From contig DYAA01000016.1 of the NCBI GenBank assembly GCA_019419405.1, positions 1 to 12,485 of the forward strand: a stretch of DNA of 12,485 nucleotides, given 5' to 3'. Source of the DNA: Collinsella sp. (GTDB taxonomy: Bacteria > Actinomycetota > Coriobacteriia > Coriobacteriales > Coriobacteriaceae). The notes under the pieces are model-generated. The model saw only the letters and a program-made list of their open reading frames with translations, searched no databases and was not told where the DNA came from. The position numbers were made by a program, and so were the translations under genes. Positions 5,987-12,485 of this stretch are shown piece after piece (positions within the stretch are counted from its first letter, which is position 1; each line of letters opens with the position of its first letter).

Positions 5987-6021
5987 GGGCGCCGCGGAAC
6001 TTCATCCGCGGCGCCCTTTTT
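5987..6021 (+). terminator. Intrinsic terminator of ndk
   Basis: The perfect 11-bp stem gggcgccgcgg (5987-5997) with ccgcggcgccc (6006-6016) has an 8-base loop and is followed by TTTTTA. A smaller stem cagcttt/aaagctg (5951-5972) directly behind the stop codon precedes it. Confidence 0.92.
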
Positions 6022-6063
6022 ATTCCAGTAGACTTTTGGTAAACCCCCACAAATCTACTAAAG

Positions 6064-6098
6064 AGCCCCCGTCCGGATGTTTCTTCCGGGCGGGGGCT
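6064..6098 (-). terminator. Intrinsic terminator of rpiB
   Basis: A 14-bp stem (6064-6077 with 6085-6098, one G-U pair) has a 7-base loop. On the minus strand it is followed by ctttag. It begins 31 bases past the rpiB stop and stands back to back with the ndk terminator. Confidence 0.8.
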
Positions 6099-6128
6099 GG
6101 CGTTAGCGTCGTATGGCTTTGTGAATCT

Positions 6129-6596
6129 TTAGGCCTCGTCGACGATCTTAAGGCCGCGCGTGTGGTCGATCTCGTTGAGGAGGTTAACGCGACGCTCGTG
6201 ACGGCCGCCCTCAAACTCGGCGTCGAGCCACTCGTCGACGATCATCTTGGCGAGCTCGGAGCCAACGACGCGGGCGCCAAAGGCGAGCACGTTGGTGTTG
6301 TTGTGCATGCGCGAGAGCTTGGCGCTGAAGGGCTCGGAGCACACGACGGCGCGTACGCCCTCGACCTTGTTGGCAGCCAGGCTGATCCCGACGCCGGTGC
6401 CGCAGATCAGGATACCCAGGTCAACGTCGCCGTTGGCAACGGCCTTGCCCACTTTGTAACCGGCGATGGGGTAGTCGAAGCTCTCGGAGGTGTCGGTGCC
6501 AAAGTTCACGACCTCGCAGCCGCGTTCCTTCAGGTGCTCGGAAATGATGTTCTTGAGCTCGACGGCGGCGTGGTCGTTACCGATACCGATCTTCAT
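6129..6596 (-). CDS. rpiB: Ribose-5-phosphate isomerase B
   Basis: The 155-residue protein interconverts ribulose 5-phosphate and ribose 5-phosphate in the non-oxidative pentose phosphate pathway. Family features are IGIGNDHAA near the start (Asp8, His9), ICGTGVGISLAANK (about 64-77) with the active-site Cys65 and the phosphate-binding glycines, and RMHNNTNVLAFGAR (about 96-109). Some RpiB homologues act on allose phosphate or are LacAB subunits; the single complete gene without sugar-transport neighbours favours RpiB. The ATG at 6596 has agagga upstream and gives the normal length; the ORF stays open for 76 more codons with no family similarity. It is divergent from cyuA. Confidence 0.93.
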   Translation of the reverse strand: MKIGIGNDHAAVELKNIISEHLKERGCEVVNFGTDTSESFDYPIAGYKVGKAVANGDVDLGILICGTGVGISLAANKVEGVRAVVCSEPFSAKLSRMHNNTNVLAFGARVVGSELAKMIVDEWLDAEFEGGRHERRVNLLNEIDHTRGLKIVDEA

Positions 6597-6678
6597 GGAT
6601 GGTTCCTCTCTGGTCTGTGCGGCGCAAATGCTAAAGGTGTTTACCGCGTTCGACTGCATGATAGCGCGACTTTTGCGT

Positions 6679-6697
6679 AAACGCTCGGGCGTTTTTT
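6679..6697 (+). terminator. Orphan terminator-like hairpin in the rpiB-cyuA gap
   Basis: aaacgc (6679-6684) pairs with gcgttt (6689-6694) around TCGG, and three more T follow. It lies on the plus strand with no plus-strand gene directly upstream. It could end antisense transcription into rpiB or attenuate a cyuA leader. The stem is short, so chance is possible. Confidence 0.35.
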
Positions 6698-6866
6698 GGT
6701 CAAACGCTTTAGCAGGCAACAAGACCGGCCTCTCATGAATAATGCCGCCAATTTGTGCTTGAGCGCCGTCCGCCGGAACCGTGGTTGCGGTTTTTGATGC
6801 ATTGTTATCAAATAAAGGAGCCAACTATTTTGAGAGTCCAGCCCGTTATGCAAGCAGGAGATACCT

Positions 6867-8186
6867 ATGCCTACCGATTCCATCCGTGATGCCGCGTTTT
6901 GCGATGTTTTGAACCGCGAGCTTGTCTGTGCACTCGGCTGCACCGAGCCCATTGCCGTTGCCTATGCAGCGGCGCTGGCGAGCCAGACGCTCGGTTGCGA
7001 ACCCGATCATATGGATGTTGCCTGCTCGGGCAACATTATCAAGAACGTTAAGAGCGTGACCGTGCCCAACTCGGGCGGTATGCACGGTATTGAAGCCGCG
7101 GCCGTGCTGGGTGCCGTGGGCGGCGACGCTAAGAGCGCGCTCGAGGTGCTCGAGAGCGTTAACGATGAAGACCGCGCTCGCGTGGCCGAGCTCCTCGCCG
7201 ACGCCGGCTACTGCGATGTGTCGCTTGTCGAGGGTGTGCCCAACCTCTACATCAAGGTGACTGCGACGTCCGGGGGCCATACCGCGGTCGTCGAGATTAC
7301 CGATCACCACACTAATGTCACGTGCCATACGCTCGATGGTATTCCGGTATGCGGCAAGTCGGCGGGGGAGTGCGCCGCCTGCGCCGAGCGCGTGGTGGCC
7401 GAGCGTGCGGCAGATAACGCCGATACGCCCATGTCCATTGATTCCATCATCGACTTTATCGAGGACGGTGACATTGAGGGCGCCCGCGCTGCCGTTGAGC
7501 GTCAGATTGAGCTGAATGGCGCAATCAGTGCCGAGGGCCTTGCGCACGCTTGGGGCGCCGAGGTTGGCCGTACGCTGCTGGGTGCTCGTGCCGATGACGT
7601 CGCCTGCCGTGCCCGTGCCCGTGCGGCCGCCGGGTCCGACGCCCGCATGAACGGTTGTGCGCTGCCGGTCGCCATTGTGTGCGGCTCGGGCAATCAGGGC
7701 ATTACCTGCGCACTGCCCGTCATGGAGTATGCCGAGTACCTGCGCTGCGACCACGAGCGCCTGGTGCGTGCCGTGATGCTGTCCGATCTCATTGCCGTGC
7801 ATATCAAGAGCTACATTGGTGCGCTCTCGGCGTTTTGCGGCGCTATTTGCGCTGCGTGCGGTGCCGGTGCCGCGATTACCTGGCTGTGCGGTGGCACGCG
7901 CGAGCAAATCGGTGCGACGGTCTCCAATACGCTCGGCAATGTGGGCGGCATCGTGTGCGATGGCGCCAAGGCGAGCTGTGCCGCCAAGATCTCGGCTGCC
8001 GTCGATGCAGCGATCCTGGGCCATGATATGGCCATGCAGGGTCGCGGCTTCCGCGCCGGCGAGGGCCTGATCCAAGATACCGTTGAGCAGACAATCGCCA
8101 GTATGGGCTACGTAGGCCGTGTGGGCATGAAAGATACCGACGTCGAGATCCTCAACATCATGATCGGCAAAACCCAAGTGTGCTAG
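6867..8186 (+). CDS. cyuA: L-cysteine desulfidase (CyuA/YhaM, UPF0597 family)
   Basis: The 439-residue protein fits the oxygen-sensitive iron-sulfur cysteine desulfidase family, which turns L-cysteine into pyruvate, ammonia and sulfide. ALGCTEPIAVA places Cys25 exactly where the archaeal enzyme has its catalytic Cys25. Cys324 (SAFCGAICAACG), Cys364 and Cys371 (VCDGAKASC) match, with a constant offset of 42, the cluster ligands I recall as 282, 322 and 329 there. Length equals the E. coli CyuA (YhaM) form. The protein has many other cysteines and a Gly/Ala-rich C-terminal half. ATG 6867 has caggag six bases before it. The gene is divergent from rpiB, and its stop shares CTAG with the convergent HAD gene. 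No cysteine permease gene is adjacent, unlike E. coli. A serine-dehydratase-like activity is the alternative. Confidence 0.85.
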   Translation: MPTDSIRDAAFCDVLNRELVCALGCTEPIAVAYAAALASQTLGCEPDHMDVACSGNIIKNVKSVTVPNSGGMHGIEAAAVLGAVGGDAKSALEVLESVNDEDRARVAELLADAGYCDVSLVEGVPNLYIKVTATSGGHTAVVEITDHHTNVTCHTLDGIPVCGKSAGECAACAERVVAERAADNADTPMSIDSIIDFIEDGDIEGARAAVERQIELNGAISAEGLAHAWGAEVGRTLLGARADDVACRARARAAAGSDARMNGCALPVAIVCGSGNQGITCALPVMEYAEYLRCDHERLVRAVMLSDLIAVHIKSYIGALSAFCGAICAACGAGAAITWLCGGTREQIGATVSNTLGNVGGIVCDGAKASCAAKISAAVDAAILGHDMAMQGRGFRAGEGLIQDTVEQTIASMGYVGRVGMKDTDVEILNIMIGKTQVC

Positions 8187-8941
8187 GACAGTTCGTCGGC
8201 TACTTGGTGCTCGTAGAAGGCCTCTACTACGGCGTTAAAGTCGCGGGCGAAGCCTTCCATGGTTCCGCGCCAGGTGACTCGGTTGGGCTTGCCCTGGCCT
8301 ACATAGGCAGTCTGAATGCCGCAGGCGGGGCTAGGGAAGTCGCGTTTGGGATCGTTGCCCACCATAAGGACCTCGTGCGGTTCGAGCCCCATCACCTGAA
8401 GCTGCTCTAGATAGTAGGTGGCATCAGGCTTGCAGCGGGTGGCGTTTCCCATGTGCGTGACGAGCTCAAAGGGGGCGTCGGCCAGGTCGCCCCAACCCAT
8501 GCGGCACTCGATGGCCCCCTGCGGAAAGCTGGGGTTGGTAAAGAGCGCGCAGCGCAGCCCTGCGCCCTGTACGGCCTGGAGCGCGGCGTGTGCGCCCGGC
8601 ATGGCATGGGCGTTGATGAGTTCGTCATTCTTGTACGGAAGAACTTCGCGGTCGTAGTAGGTAAACGCCTCGTAGATAAGTGGGTCCGAGAGGCAAATCC
8701 CGCATCGGCGCTCGACCTCTTCTTGGTAAAACTCAAGATTGGTGCGGTTGTCCGTGCCGCTGCGGCGATTGGCGTTGAGGTCGACCAGGATGGTGCCGAG
8801 GCGTGCCATCGTGCCACCGCGGCTGCGGCGCCCGATATCCGCGAGCATCGAAGAGACATCCTTAAAATAGCGAAGGATGAACGCGTTGAGGTTGATGCTA
8901 AGAAGCGTTTCGTCCATATCGAAAACGACTGCTTTGAGCAC
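8183..8941 (-). CDS. HAD family hydrolase
   Basis: The 252-residue protein starts with GTG at 8941: gagaaaggt lies six bases upstream, and the protein then begins VLKAVVFDMDETLL, with catalytic Asp8 and Asp10 at the usual distance from the N-terminus. The frame stays open upstream to 9112 without conservation. Further motifs are LFTNPS (motif II Thr135), CKPD (Lys171) and GNDPKRD (about 195-201). The helical region between motifs I and II suggests a C1 cap, as in phosphoglycolate phosphatase-like subfamily IA. The substrate is unknown. It is convergent with cyuA, overlapping by four bases, and no terminator is visible between them. Confidence 0.85.
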   Translation of the reverse strand: MLKAVVFDMDETLLSINLNAFILRYFKDVSSMLADIGRRSRGGTMARLGTILVDLNANRRSGTDNRTNLEFYQEEVERRCGICLSDPLIYEAFTYYDREVLPYKNDELINAHAMPGAHAALQAVQGAGLRCALFTNPSFPQGAIECRMGWGDLADAPFELVTHMGNATRCKPDATYYLEQLQVMGLEPHEVLMVGNDPKRDFPSPACGIQTAYVGQGKPNRVTWRGTMEGFARDFNAVVEAFYEHQVADELS

Positions 8942-9096
8942 GCGGGCACCTTTCTCGAAAAATCGATCTAGAATCGTTGGCTCCGGATACTTTACCCCAA
9001 AGCCGAATGCCTGGCTGGTTATCGTCAAGTTGCGGAGACGTGTGTTCATAAGATTACGAAAAAGTCTCCACACGAGTAAAAAATCGCAGTTCACGC

Positions 9097-9125
9097 TTGA
9101 AATCGAACTCATTTCCCCGTAACCT
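9097..9125 (+). promoter_or_regulatory. Candidate rpsA promoter
   Basis: TTGAAA (9097-9102), a 17-base spacer and TAACCT (9120-9125) would give a leader of about 125 nt. The 8942-9256 gap otherwise holds the 26-bp element and a GC-rich stretch with ggggcccc just before the ribosome site. I see no convincing promoter for the HAD gene on the other strand. Confidence 0.4.
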
Positions 9126-9193
9126 ATACGAACGTGATTGCATAAGCGTCACATTAGTATCTGTCGGCTCCCGAGTGTTCCTAAACGTTGTGT

Positions 9194-9219
9194 GCTTGTC
9201 GCACCCTTCTGTAGGTCCT
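9194..9219 (+). repeat. 26-bp element, copy 2 (upstream of rpsA)
   Basis: This is the second copy of gcttgtcg-N4-cttctgtagg-N-cct (first at 5261-5286). It ends 37 bases before the rpsA start codon, so it would lie in the rpsA 5' leader if the promoter at 9097-9125 is used. The core agg-N-cct is itself palindromic. Confidence 0.65.
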
Positions 9220-9256
9220 AGCAATCGGGGCCCCGTAGTTCGAAAGGGGTCCACCT

Positions 9257-10423
9257 TTGAGTGAGATTCAGAACTCGTCCATTTTCTCTCTTGACGATGT
9301 CAACGAGGAGGAGATGAACAACCTCATCGACGGTACGATTACCGACTTTGATGAGGGCGATCTCGTTAACGGCACTGTCGTTAAGATCGAGCATGACGAG
9401 GTGCTCGTTGACATCGGATTCAAGTCCGAGGGCGTTATCCCGGTCCGCGAGCTGTCCATCCGCAAGGACGCTAACCCTGCAGACATCGTTGCACTCGGTG
9501 ATCCCATCGAGGCTCTGGTTCTCCAGAAGGAGGACAAGGACGGTCGTCTGGTCCTGTCCAAGAAGCGTGCCGAGTACGAGCGTGCTTGGAACCGCATCGA
9601 GGAGAAGTTCAACTCCGGCGAGAATGTCGAGGGCGAGGTTATCGAGGTTGTCAAGGGCGGCCTGATCCTCGACATCGGCCTGCGTGGCTTCCTGCCCGCT
9701 TCCCTCGTCGACCTCCGTCGCGTCAAGGACCTCACCTCCTACATGGGCACCCGCATCGAGGCTCGCGTCATCGAGATGGACCGCAACCGCAACAACGTCG
9801 TCCTCTCCCGTCGCGTCGTGCTCGAGGAGTCCCGTAAGGCCGAGCGTTCCGAGATCCTGTCCAAGCTCAAGTCTGGCATGCGTCTCCAGGGCACCGTTTC
9901 CTCCATCGTCGACTTCGGCGCCTTCGTCGACCTCGGCGGTATCGACGGCCTCATCCACATCTCCGAGCTCTCCTGGAACCACGTCAACCATCCTTCCGAG
10001 GTTGTCAAGGTCGGCCAGGAGGTCGAGGTCGAGGTTCTCGACGTCGATCTCAACCGCGAGCGCATCTCCCTGGGTCTCAAGCAGACCACCGAGGATCCGT
10101 GGCGCGCACTGGTCAAGAAGTACCCCGTCGGCGCTATCGTCGAGGGCACTGTGACCAAGCTTGTCCCGTTCGGCGCTTTCGTCGACCTGGGCGAGGGCAT
10201 CGAGGGCCTGGTGCACATCTCCGAGATGGCCAACAAGCACGTCGATCAGCCTTCTCAGGTCACCCACGTGGGCGACAAGGTTCAGGTCAAGGTCATGGAG
10301 ATCGATCTCGACCGTCGTCGTATCTCCCTGTCCATGAAGTCTGCTGCTGAGACTCTGGGCGTCGAGATCGAGGTTACCCCGCTGCCTTCCGAGAAGAAGG
10401 ACGAGGAGACTGACGCCGAGTAA
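9257..10423 (+). CDS. rpsA: 30S ribosomal protein S1
   Basis: The 388-residue protein has four S1 RNA-binding domains, at about residues 34-103, 121-187, 206-275 and 291-361. The last two are the most typical (VDFGAFVDLGGIDGLIHISEL and its near copy). An acidic N-terminus (SLDDVNEEEM) and an acidic tail (KKDEETDAE) flank them. S1 helps mRNA bind the 30S subunit. The protein is shorter than the six-domain E. coli form and has a shorter tail than mycobacterial S1. The start is TTG 9257 (TTG AGT GAG), with gaaagggg about eight bases upstream; no ATG in frame gives the full first domain with a comparable site. C-ending codons dominate, as expected for high expression. Confidence 0.95.
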   Translation: MSEIQNSSIFSLDDVNEEEMNNLIDGTITDFDEGDLVNGTVVKIEHDEVLVDIGFKSEGVIPVRELSIRKDANPADIVALGDPIEALVLQKEDKDGRLVLSKKRAEYERAWNRIEEKFNSGENVEGEVIEVVKGGLILDIGLRGFLPASLVDLRRVKDLTSYMGTRIEARVIEMDRNRNNVVLSRRVVLEESRKAERSEILSKLKSGMRLQGTVSSIVDFGAFVDLGGIDGLIHISELSWNHVNHPSEVVKVGQEVEVEVLDVDLNRERISLGLKQTTEDPWRALVKKYPVGAIVEGTVTKLVPFGAFVDLGEGIEGLVHISEMANKHVDQPSQVTHVGDKVQVKVMEIDLDRRRISLSMKSAAETLGVEIEVTPLPSEKKDEETDAE

Positions 10424-10448
10424 TTCGGTTTGACGATCACTTGTTTTA

Positions 10449-10481
10449 AGGGATCCGTCCGTAATGGACGGGTCCCTTTTT
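10449..10481 (+). terminator. Intrinsic terminator of rpsA
   Basis: agggatccgtcc (10449-10460) pairs with ggacgggtccct (10466-10477) with one G-U pair. The loop is 5 bases, and the T-run covers 10477-10481. Confidence 0.92.
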
Positions 10482-10559
10482 GCATTTGGCGCCGAGATGC
10501 GCAATGCTGCCGGGCTGTCCACAGGCTATTGGATTGTCGGTGCATGAAAAAAGCCGACA

Positions 10560-10583
10560 TCCCGCCTCGGGGAGGAGGCGGGA
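10560..10583. repeat. 9-bp GC hairpin in the rpsA-rnpB gap
   Basis: tcccgcctc (10560-10568) pairs with gaggcggga (10575-10583) around ggggag. On the minus strand it is followed after seven bases by TTTTTT, so it may be a decayed terminator for antisense transcription. No gene is visible in 10482-10709; the ATG-led frame at 10544 runs through this hairpin and lacks a ribosome site. Confidence 0.45.
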
Positions 10584-10709
10584 ACACACCGAGTAGACGG
10601 AGGGGTGCGGAGCGCGGTCGCGTCTCGACTGACGACGTTGCCCATCGACAGGACCATTGTAGCGCATGGCGGTTCTTGGTTTATCGTGTCGAGCGTTTGC
10701 GTTGTGCCA

Positions 10710-10736
10710 TTGCCTGCGGCAACGGTGTGTTACACT
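10710..10736 (+). promoter_or_regulatory. Candidate rnpB promoter
   Basis: TTGCCT (10710-10715) and TACACT (10731-10736) are separated by 15 bases, a little short. The predicted start near 10743 coincides with the first base of the RNase P RNA P1 stem, which supports the -10 call. Confidence 0.5.
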
Positions 10737-10743
10737 TATGCAC

Positions 10744-11107
10744 TGCTGAGTGGGCCAGACGGTCGCGCGATGTGCTGCTTGCAGTACGCGTGAGGAAAGT
10801 CCGGGCTCCAGAGGGCGGGATGCCGGCTAACGGCCGGGCGGAGTGATCCGACGGAAAGCGCCGCAGAAAAGAAGACTCCCACCTGCGCCGCAAGGCGTAA
10901 AGGGAAAAGCTGAAACGGTGGTGTAAGAGACCACCAGCGTCGTGGCAACACGGCGGCTTGGCAAGCCCCATCCGGAGCAAGCGCGAATAGGAACGCTATG
11001 GGCCGGCCCGGTCCGCGTTCGGGTAGCGTGCGTGGAGCTGCACGGTAACGTGCAGACAAGATAAATGACCGTTCACGACAGAACCCGGCTTATCGGCCCA
11101 CTCGGCA
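10744..11107 (+). ncRNA. rnpB: RNase P RNA, bacterial class A
   Basis: This is the catalytic RNA that trims the 5' leader of tRNA precursors. The ends form the P1 helix: tgctgagtgggcc (10744-10756) with ggcccactcggca (11095-11107), 13 bp with one G-U pair. Inside P1, gaggaaagtccgggctcc (10792-10809) is the near-universal 5' core, and acagaacccggcttatcgg near the 3' end is its P4 partner region. The hairpin ggtggtgtaagagaccacc near 10917-10935 and the ggcttggcaagcccc segment near 10952-10971 fit class A peripheral helices. A length of about 364 nt is typical. Exact ends are estimated from P1 pairing. Confidence 0.95.
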
Positions 11108-11122
11108 CTTTGTTGACGCTGC

Positions 11123-11221
11123 GAACCCGTCAGCGCGGCAATCTGCCTTTCAAACCTTCGGGCATGACCATAAGGTCAATGCCCTCGGCTTTCAAGGCAC
11201 CTTGCTCGCGCTGACGGGTTC
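11123..11221 (+). other. 99-nt long hairpin element after rnpB
   Basis: The outer stem is a perfect 15 bp: gaacccgtcagcgcg (11123-11137) with cgcgctgacgggttc (11207-11221). Inside follow, in order, gcaa/ttgc (11138-11141/11202-11205), gcctt/aaggc (11145-11149/11194-11198), gggcat/atgccc (11160-11165/11179-11184) and gacc/ggtc (11166-11169/11174-11177) with loop ataa. About 34 base pairs stack in one rod with small internal loops. No T-run follows. It lies 15 bases past the rnpB P1 stem and about 100 bases before the YigZ-like gene. It might be a 3' processing or termination structure, a small RNA or a leader element; I do not recognise it. Confidence 0.6.
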
Positions 11222-11324
11222 TCGCTTTCGTTGACGGAATCATCGGCGTTGCCATTCTTTTTACTAGGGTTATCGTATTATTGAGGCTGTTTGTTGCCGC
11301 GCTTAGTTTTGTTGAGGGGCTTTG

Positions 11325-11960
11325 TTGGACAGCTATTTTACTCTGCAATCGAATATTGAGGTTTCGGGCGAGTTTGTGGACCGCAAGAGCCGGTTTATTG
11401 CCCAGCTGGTCCATATTGAGTCCGAGGACGAGGCGAATGCCTTTATCGAGATGGTTCGCAAGCGTCATTACGACGCTCGACACAATGTTCCCGCGTGGAT
11501 TTTGGTCGATGGACGCGAGCGCCAGAGCGATGATGGTGAGCCGAGCCGCACGAGCGGTATGCCGACACTCGAGGTGTTGCGCGGTGCGGAGCTCAAAAAT
11601 GTTTGCTGCGTAGTGACACGCTATTTTGGTGGTACGTTGTTGGGGCCCGGTGGCTTGGTACGCGCCTATACCGCGGCGACGCAGGCGGCGGTGGCCGCGG
11701 CTCAGGAGGCCGGGCAGATCGTCGAGATGACGAGTGTCGTGCCTGTTGACGTGCATGTGGCCTATCCGCAGTATGAGCAGGTGCTTCGCTTGGCCCAGGA
11801 TTCCGGTGCCAAGGTTTCGGATACCGAGTACGCGGATGCCGTGACACTTCATTTGGTGTTTAAGGCGGGGGAGCAGGGGTCGTTTTGCGCTAAGATGCGC
11901 GAGCTTATGGCGGGGCGCGAGGAGATTGAGGTCAGCACTCCCGAATTTGCCGAGTTCTAA
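11325..11960 (+). CDS. yigZ: YigZ/IMPACT family protein
   Basis: The roughly 211-residue protein has the IMPACT N-terminal domain (UPF0029) and a smaller C-terminal domain of the YigZ type (DUF1949). The signature RYFGGTLLGPGGLVRAYTAA is complete; the earlier conserved parts HNVPAWIL and SDDGEPSRTSGMP are also present. Bacterial members are small cytosolic proteins linked to translation regulation or nucleic-acid binding; their exact activity is unsettled. Two adjacent TTG codons can start it (11322 or 11325). The second is better spaced from gagggg at 11314-11319, so I use it. A promoter may lie at 11249-11276 (TTGCCA, 16 bases, TATCGT). It is a single-gene unit that ends in a strong hairpin. 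Confidence 0.9.
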   Translation: MDSYFTLQSNIEVSGEFVDRKSRFIAQLVHIESEDEANAFIEMVRKRHYDARHNVPAWILVDGRERQSDDGEPSRTSGMPTLEVLRGAELKNVCCVVTRYFGGTLLGPGGLVRAYTAATQAAVAAAQEAGQIVEMTSVVPVDVHVAYPQYEQVLRLAQDSGAKVSDTEYADAVTLHLVFKAGEQGSFCAKMRELMAGREEIEVSTPEFAEF

Positions 11961-11963
11961 CGG

Positions 11964-12014
11964 CGACGGTCGGCGTGCTTTTGGACGGATCCCAAGCACA
12001 CCGACCGTCGTTTT
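11964..12014 (+). terminator. Terminator between yigZ and the convergent gene
   Basis: A 17-bp stem with one mismatch, cgacggtcggcgtgctt (11964-11980) with 11994-12010, is followed by TTTTA. It starts four bases after the yigZ stop. The minus-strand gene ends at 12028, so the same stem could also serve it, though without a T-run on that side. Confidence 0.88.
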
Positions 12015-12027
12015 ATGTCGCTGCCGT

Positions 12028-12474
12028 TTACTCGGCGAGCTGCTTTAGTACATCACAGGCGATTTCGACGGCATCGTCGATGCAACCGGGACAGCTGCGG
12101 AGCGGACCCTTGTCCGATCCGATGCCCTTGAGCGTGCCGCAGACGGTCGTCGTGTTCTTCTCGCCAAAGCGCTTGGCAATCTCGCGCGACAGTTTGTAGG
12201 TCTGGCCCTTGGTCTTGGGGTTTTCCATGCCATCGCTCATTACAAAGCCCATGATGGCCACGGCGCCCGAGATGGCACCGCAAGTTTCGGTCATGCCGCC
12301 CATGCCGGCGCCAAAGCCCTCGGTGAGGGTAAAGGCGACCTGGGGGTCGAGCCCGACGGCGGGCGCGAGCGTGCAGGCGACGGCCTGCGCGCAGTTAAAG
12401 CCGCGGGCGTGGTATTCGGCAGCCTGAGCCTGGCAGGTGGCAGTGTTGAGCTGAGTGGTATCAATCTGCTTCAT
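12028..12474 (-). CDS. C_GCAxxG_C_C family protein (putative redox protein)
   Basis: The 148-residue protein matches the cysteine-rich C_GCAxxG_C_C family, small proteins of unknown function often found in anaerobes and suspected of redox or electron-transfer roles. The pattern is FNCAQAV (Cys28), GFGAGMGGMTETCGAISGA (Cys65 in the core motif, with a Gly-rich lead), VCGTLKG (Cys112) and SCPGCIDDAVEI (Cys128, Cys131). No signal peptide or membrane segment is seen. The ATG at 12474 has AGGAG exactly at the window edge (12481-12485), six bases upstream, which supports the start. It is convergent with yigZ; its own upstream region lies outside the window. Confidence 0.88.
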   Translation of the reverse strand: MKQIDTTQLNTATCQAQAAEYHARGFNCAQAVACTLAPAVGLDPQVAFTLTEGFGAGMGGMTETCGAISGAVAIMGFVMSDGMENPKTKGQTYKLSREIAKRFGEKNTTTVCGTLKGIGSDKGPLRSCPGCIDDAVEIACDVLKQLAE

Positions 12475-12485
12475 CGGTGTCTCCT

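Noticed and set aside
6846..8177. 443-codon minus-strand ORF opposite cyuA
   Set aside because: It is an antisense shadow, rich in His/Gly/Ala, while cyuA matches a known family throughout.
9218..10522. 434-codon minus-strand ORF opposite rpsA
   Set aside because: Its repetitive Leu/Asp/Val composition mirrors the S1 repeats; no domain or ribosome site is evident.
10430..10846. 138-codon ORF before rnpB
   Set aside because: It spans the rpsA terminator, a hairpin, the rnpB promoter and the RNase P core, so it cannot be a sensible gene.
11130..11999. 289-codon minus-strand ORF opposite yigZ and the 99-nt hairpin
   Set aside because: It runs through the hairpin and the terminator and is antisense to a well-recognised gene.

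Overview
The window looks like core chromosome of a high-GC Gram-positive bacterium. I infer a member of the Coriobacteriia (Collinsella-like), from codon preference for C/G endings, the gene content, a short four-domain ribosomal protein S1, frequent TTG/GTG starts and GC-rich intrinsic terminators. This taxonomic call is inference; I could not run a search. No phage, insertion sequence or CRISPR array is visible. All large genes belong to known families.

Layout. 1-261: the 3' end of polA (+). 262-604: a palindrome-rich gap between convergent genes, with three successive inverted repeats. The largest (434-628) partly duplicates the end of the next gene. 605-1432: a Cof-type HAD phosphatase (-). 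1433-1986: a long argG leader with a promoter, a 24-codon arginine-rich leader peptide and terminator-like hairpins. 1987-5166: argG, an unknown 56-codon ORF and argH, the last two steps of arginine synthesis. 5167-5543: the argH terminator, a 26-bp element that recurs upstream of rpsA, a foldable stretch and the ndk promoter. 5544-5948: ndk. 6129-6596: rpiB (-). 6867-8186: a cysteine desulfidase (CyuA/YhaM family), whose stop codon interlocks with that of a convergent HAD hydrolase (8183-8941, -). 9257-10423: rpsA. 10744-11107: RNase P RNA. 11123-11221: a 99-nt hairpin element of unknown role. 11325-11960: a YigZ/IMPACT-family protein. 12028-12474: a C_GCAxxG_C_C family redox-like protein (-).

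How the parts fit. argG and argH convert citrulline plus aspartate to arginine plus fumarate. The argG leader looks like a ribosome-mediated attenuator that reads arginyl-tRNA supply: six of the last ten sense codons are Arg and four of those six are CGA, a codon argG itself never uses. This is the most interesting candidate system in the window. The other genes are mostly single-gene transcription units with their own terminators: nucleotide balance (ndk), the pentose phosphate pathway (rpiB), cysteine breakdown to sulfide and pyruvate (cyuA), translation (rpsA) and tRNA processing (rnpB).
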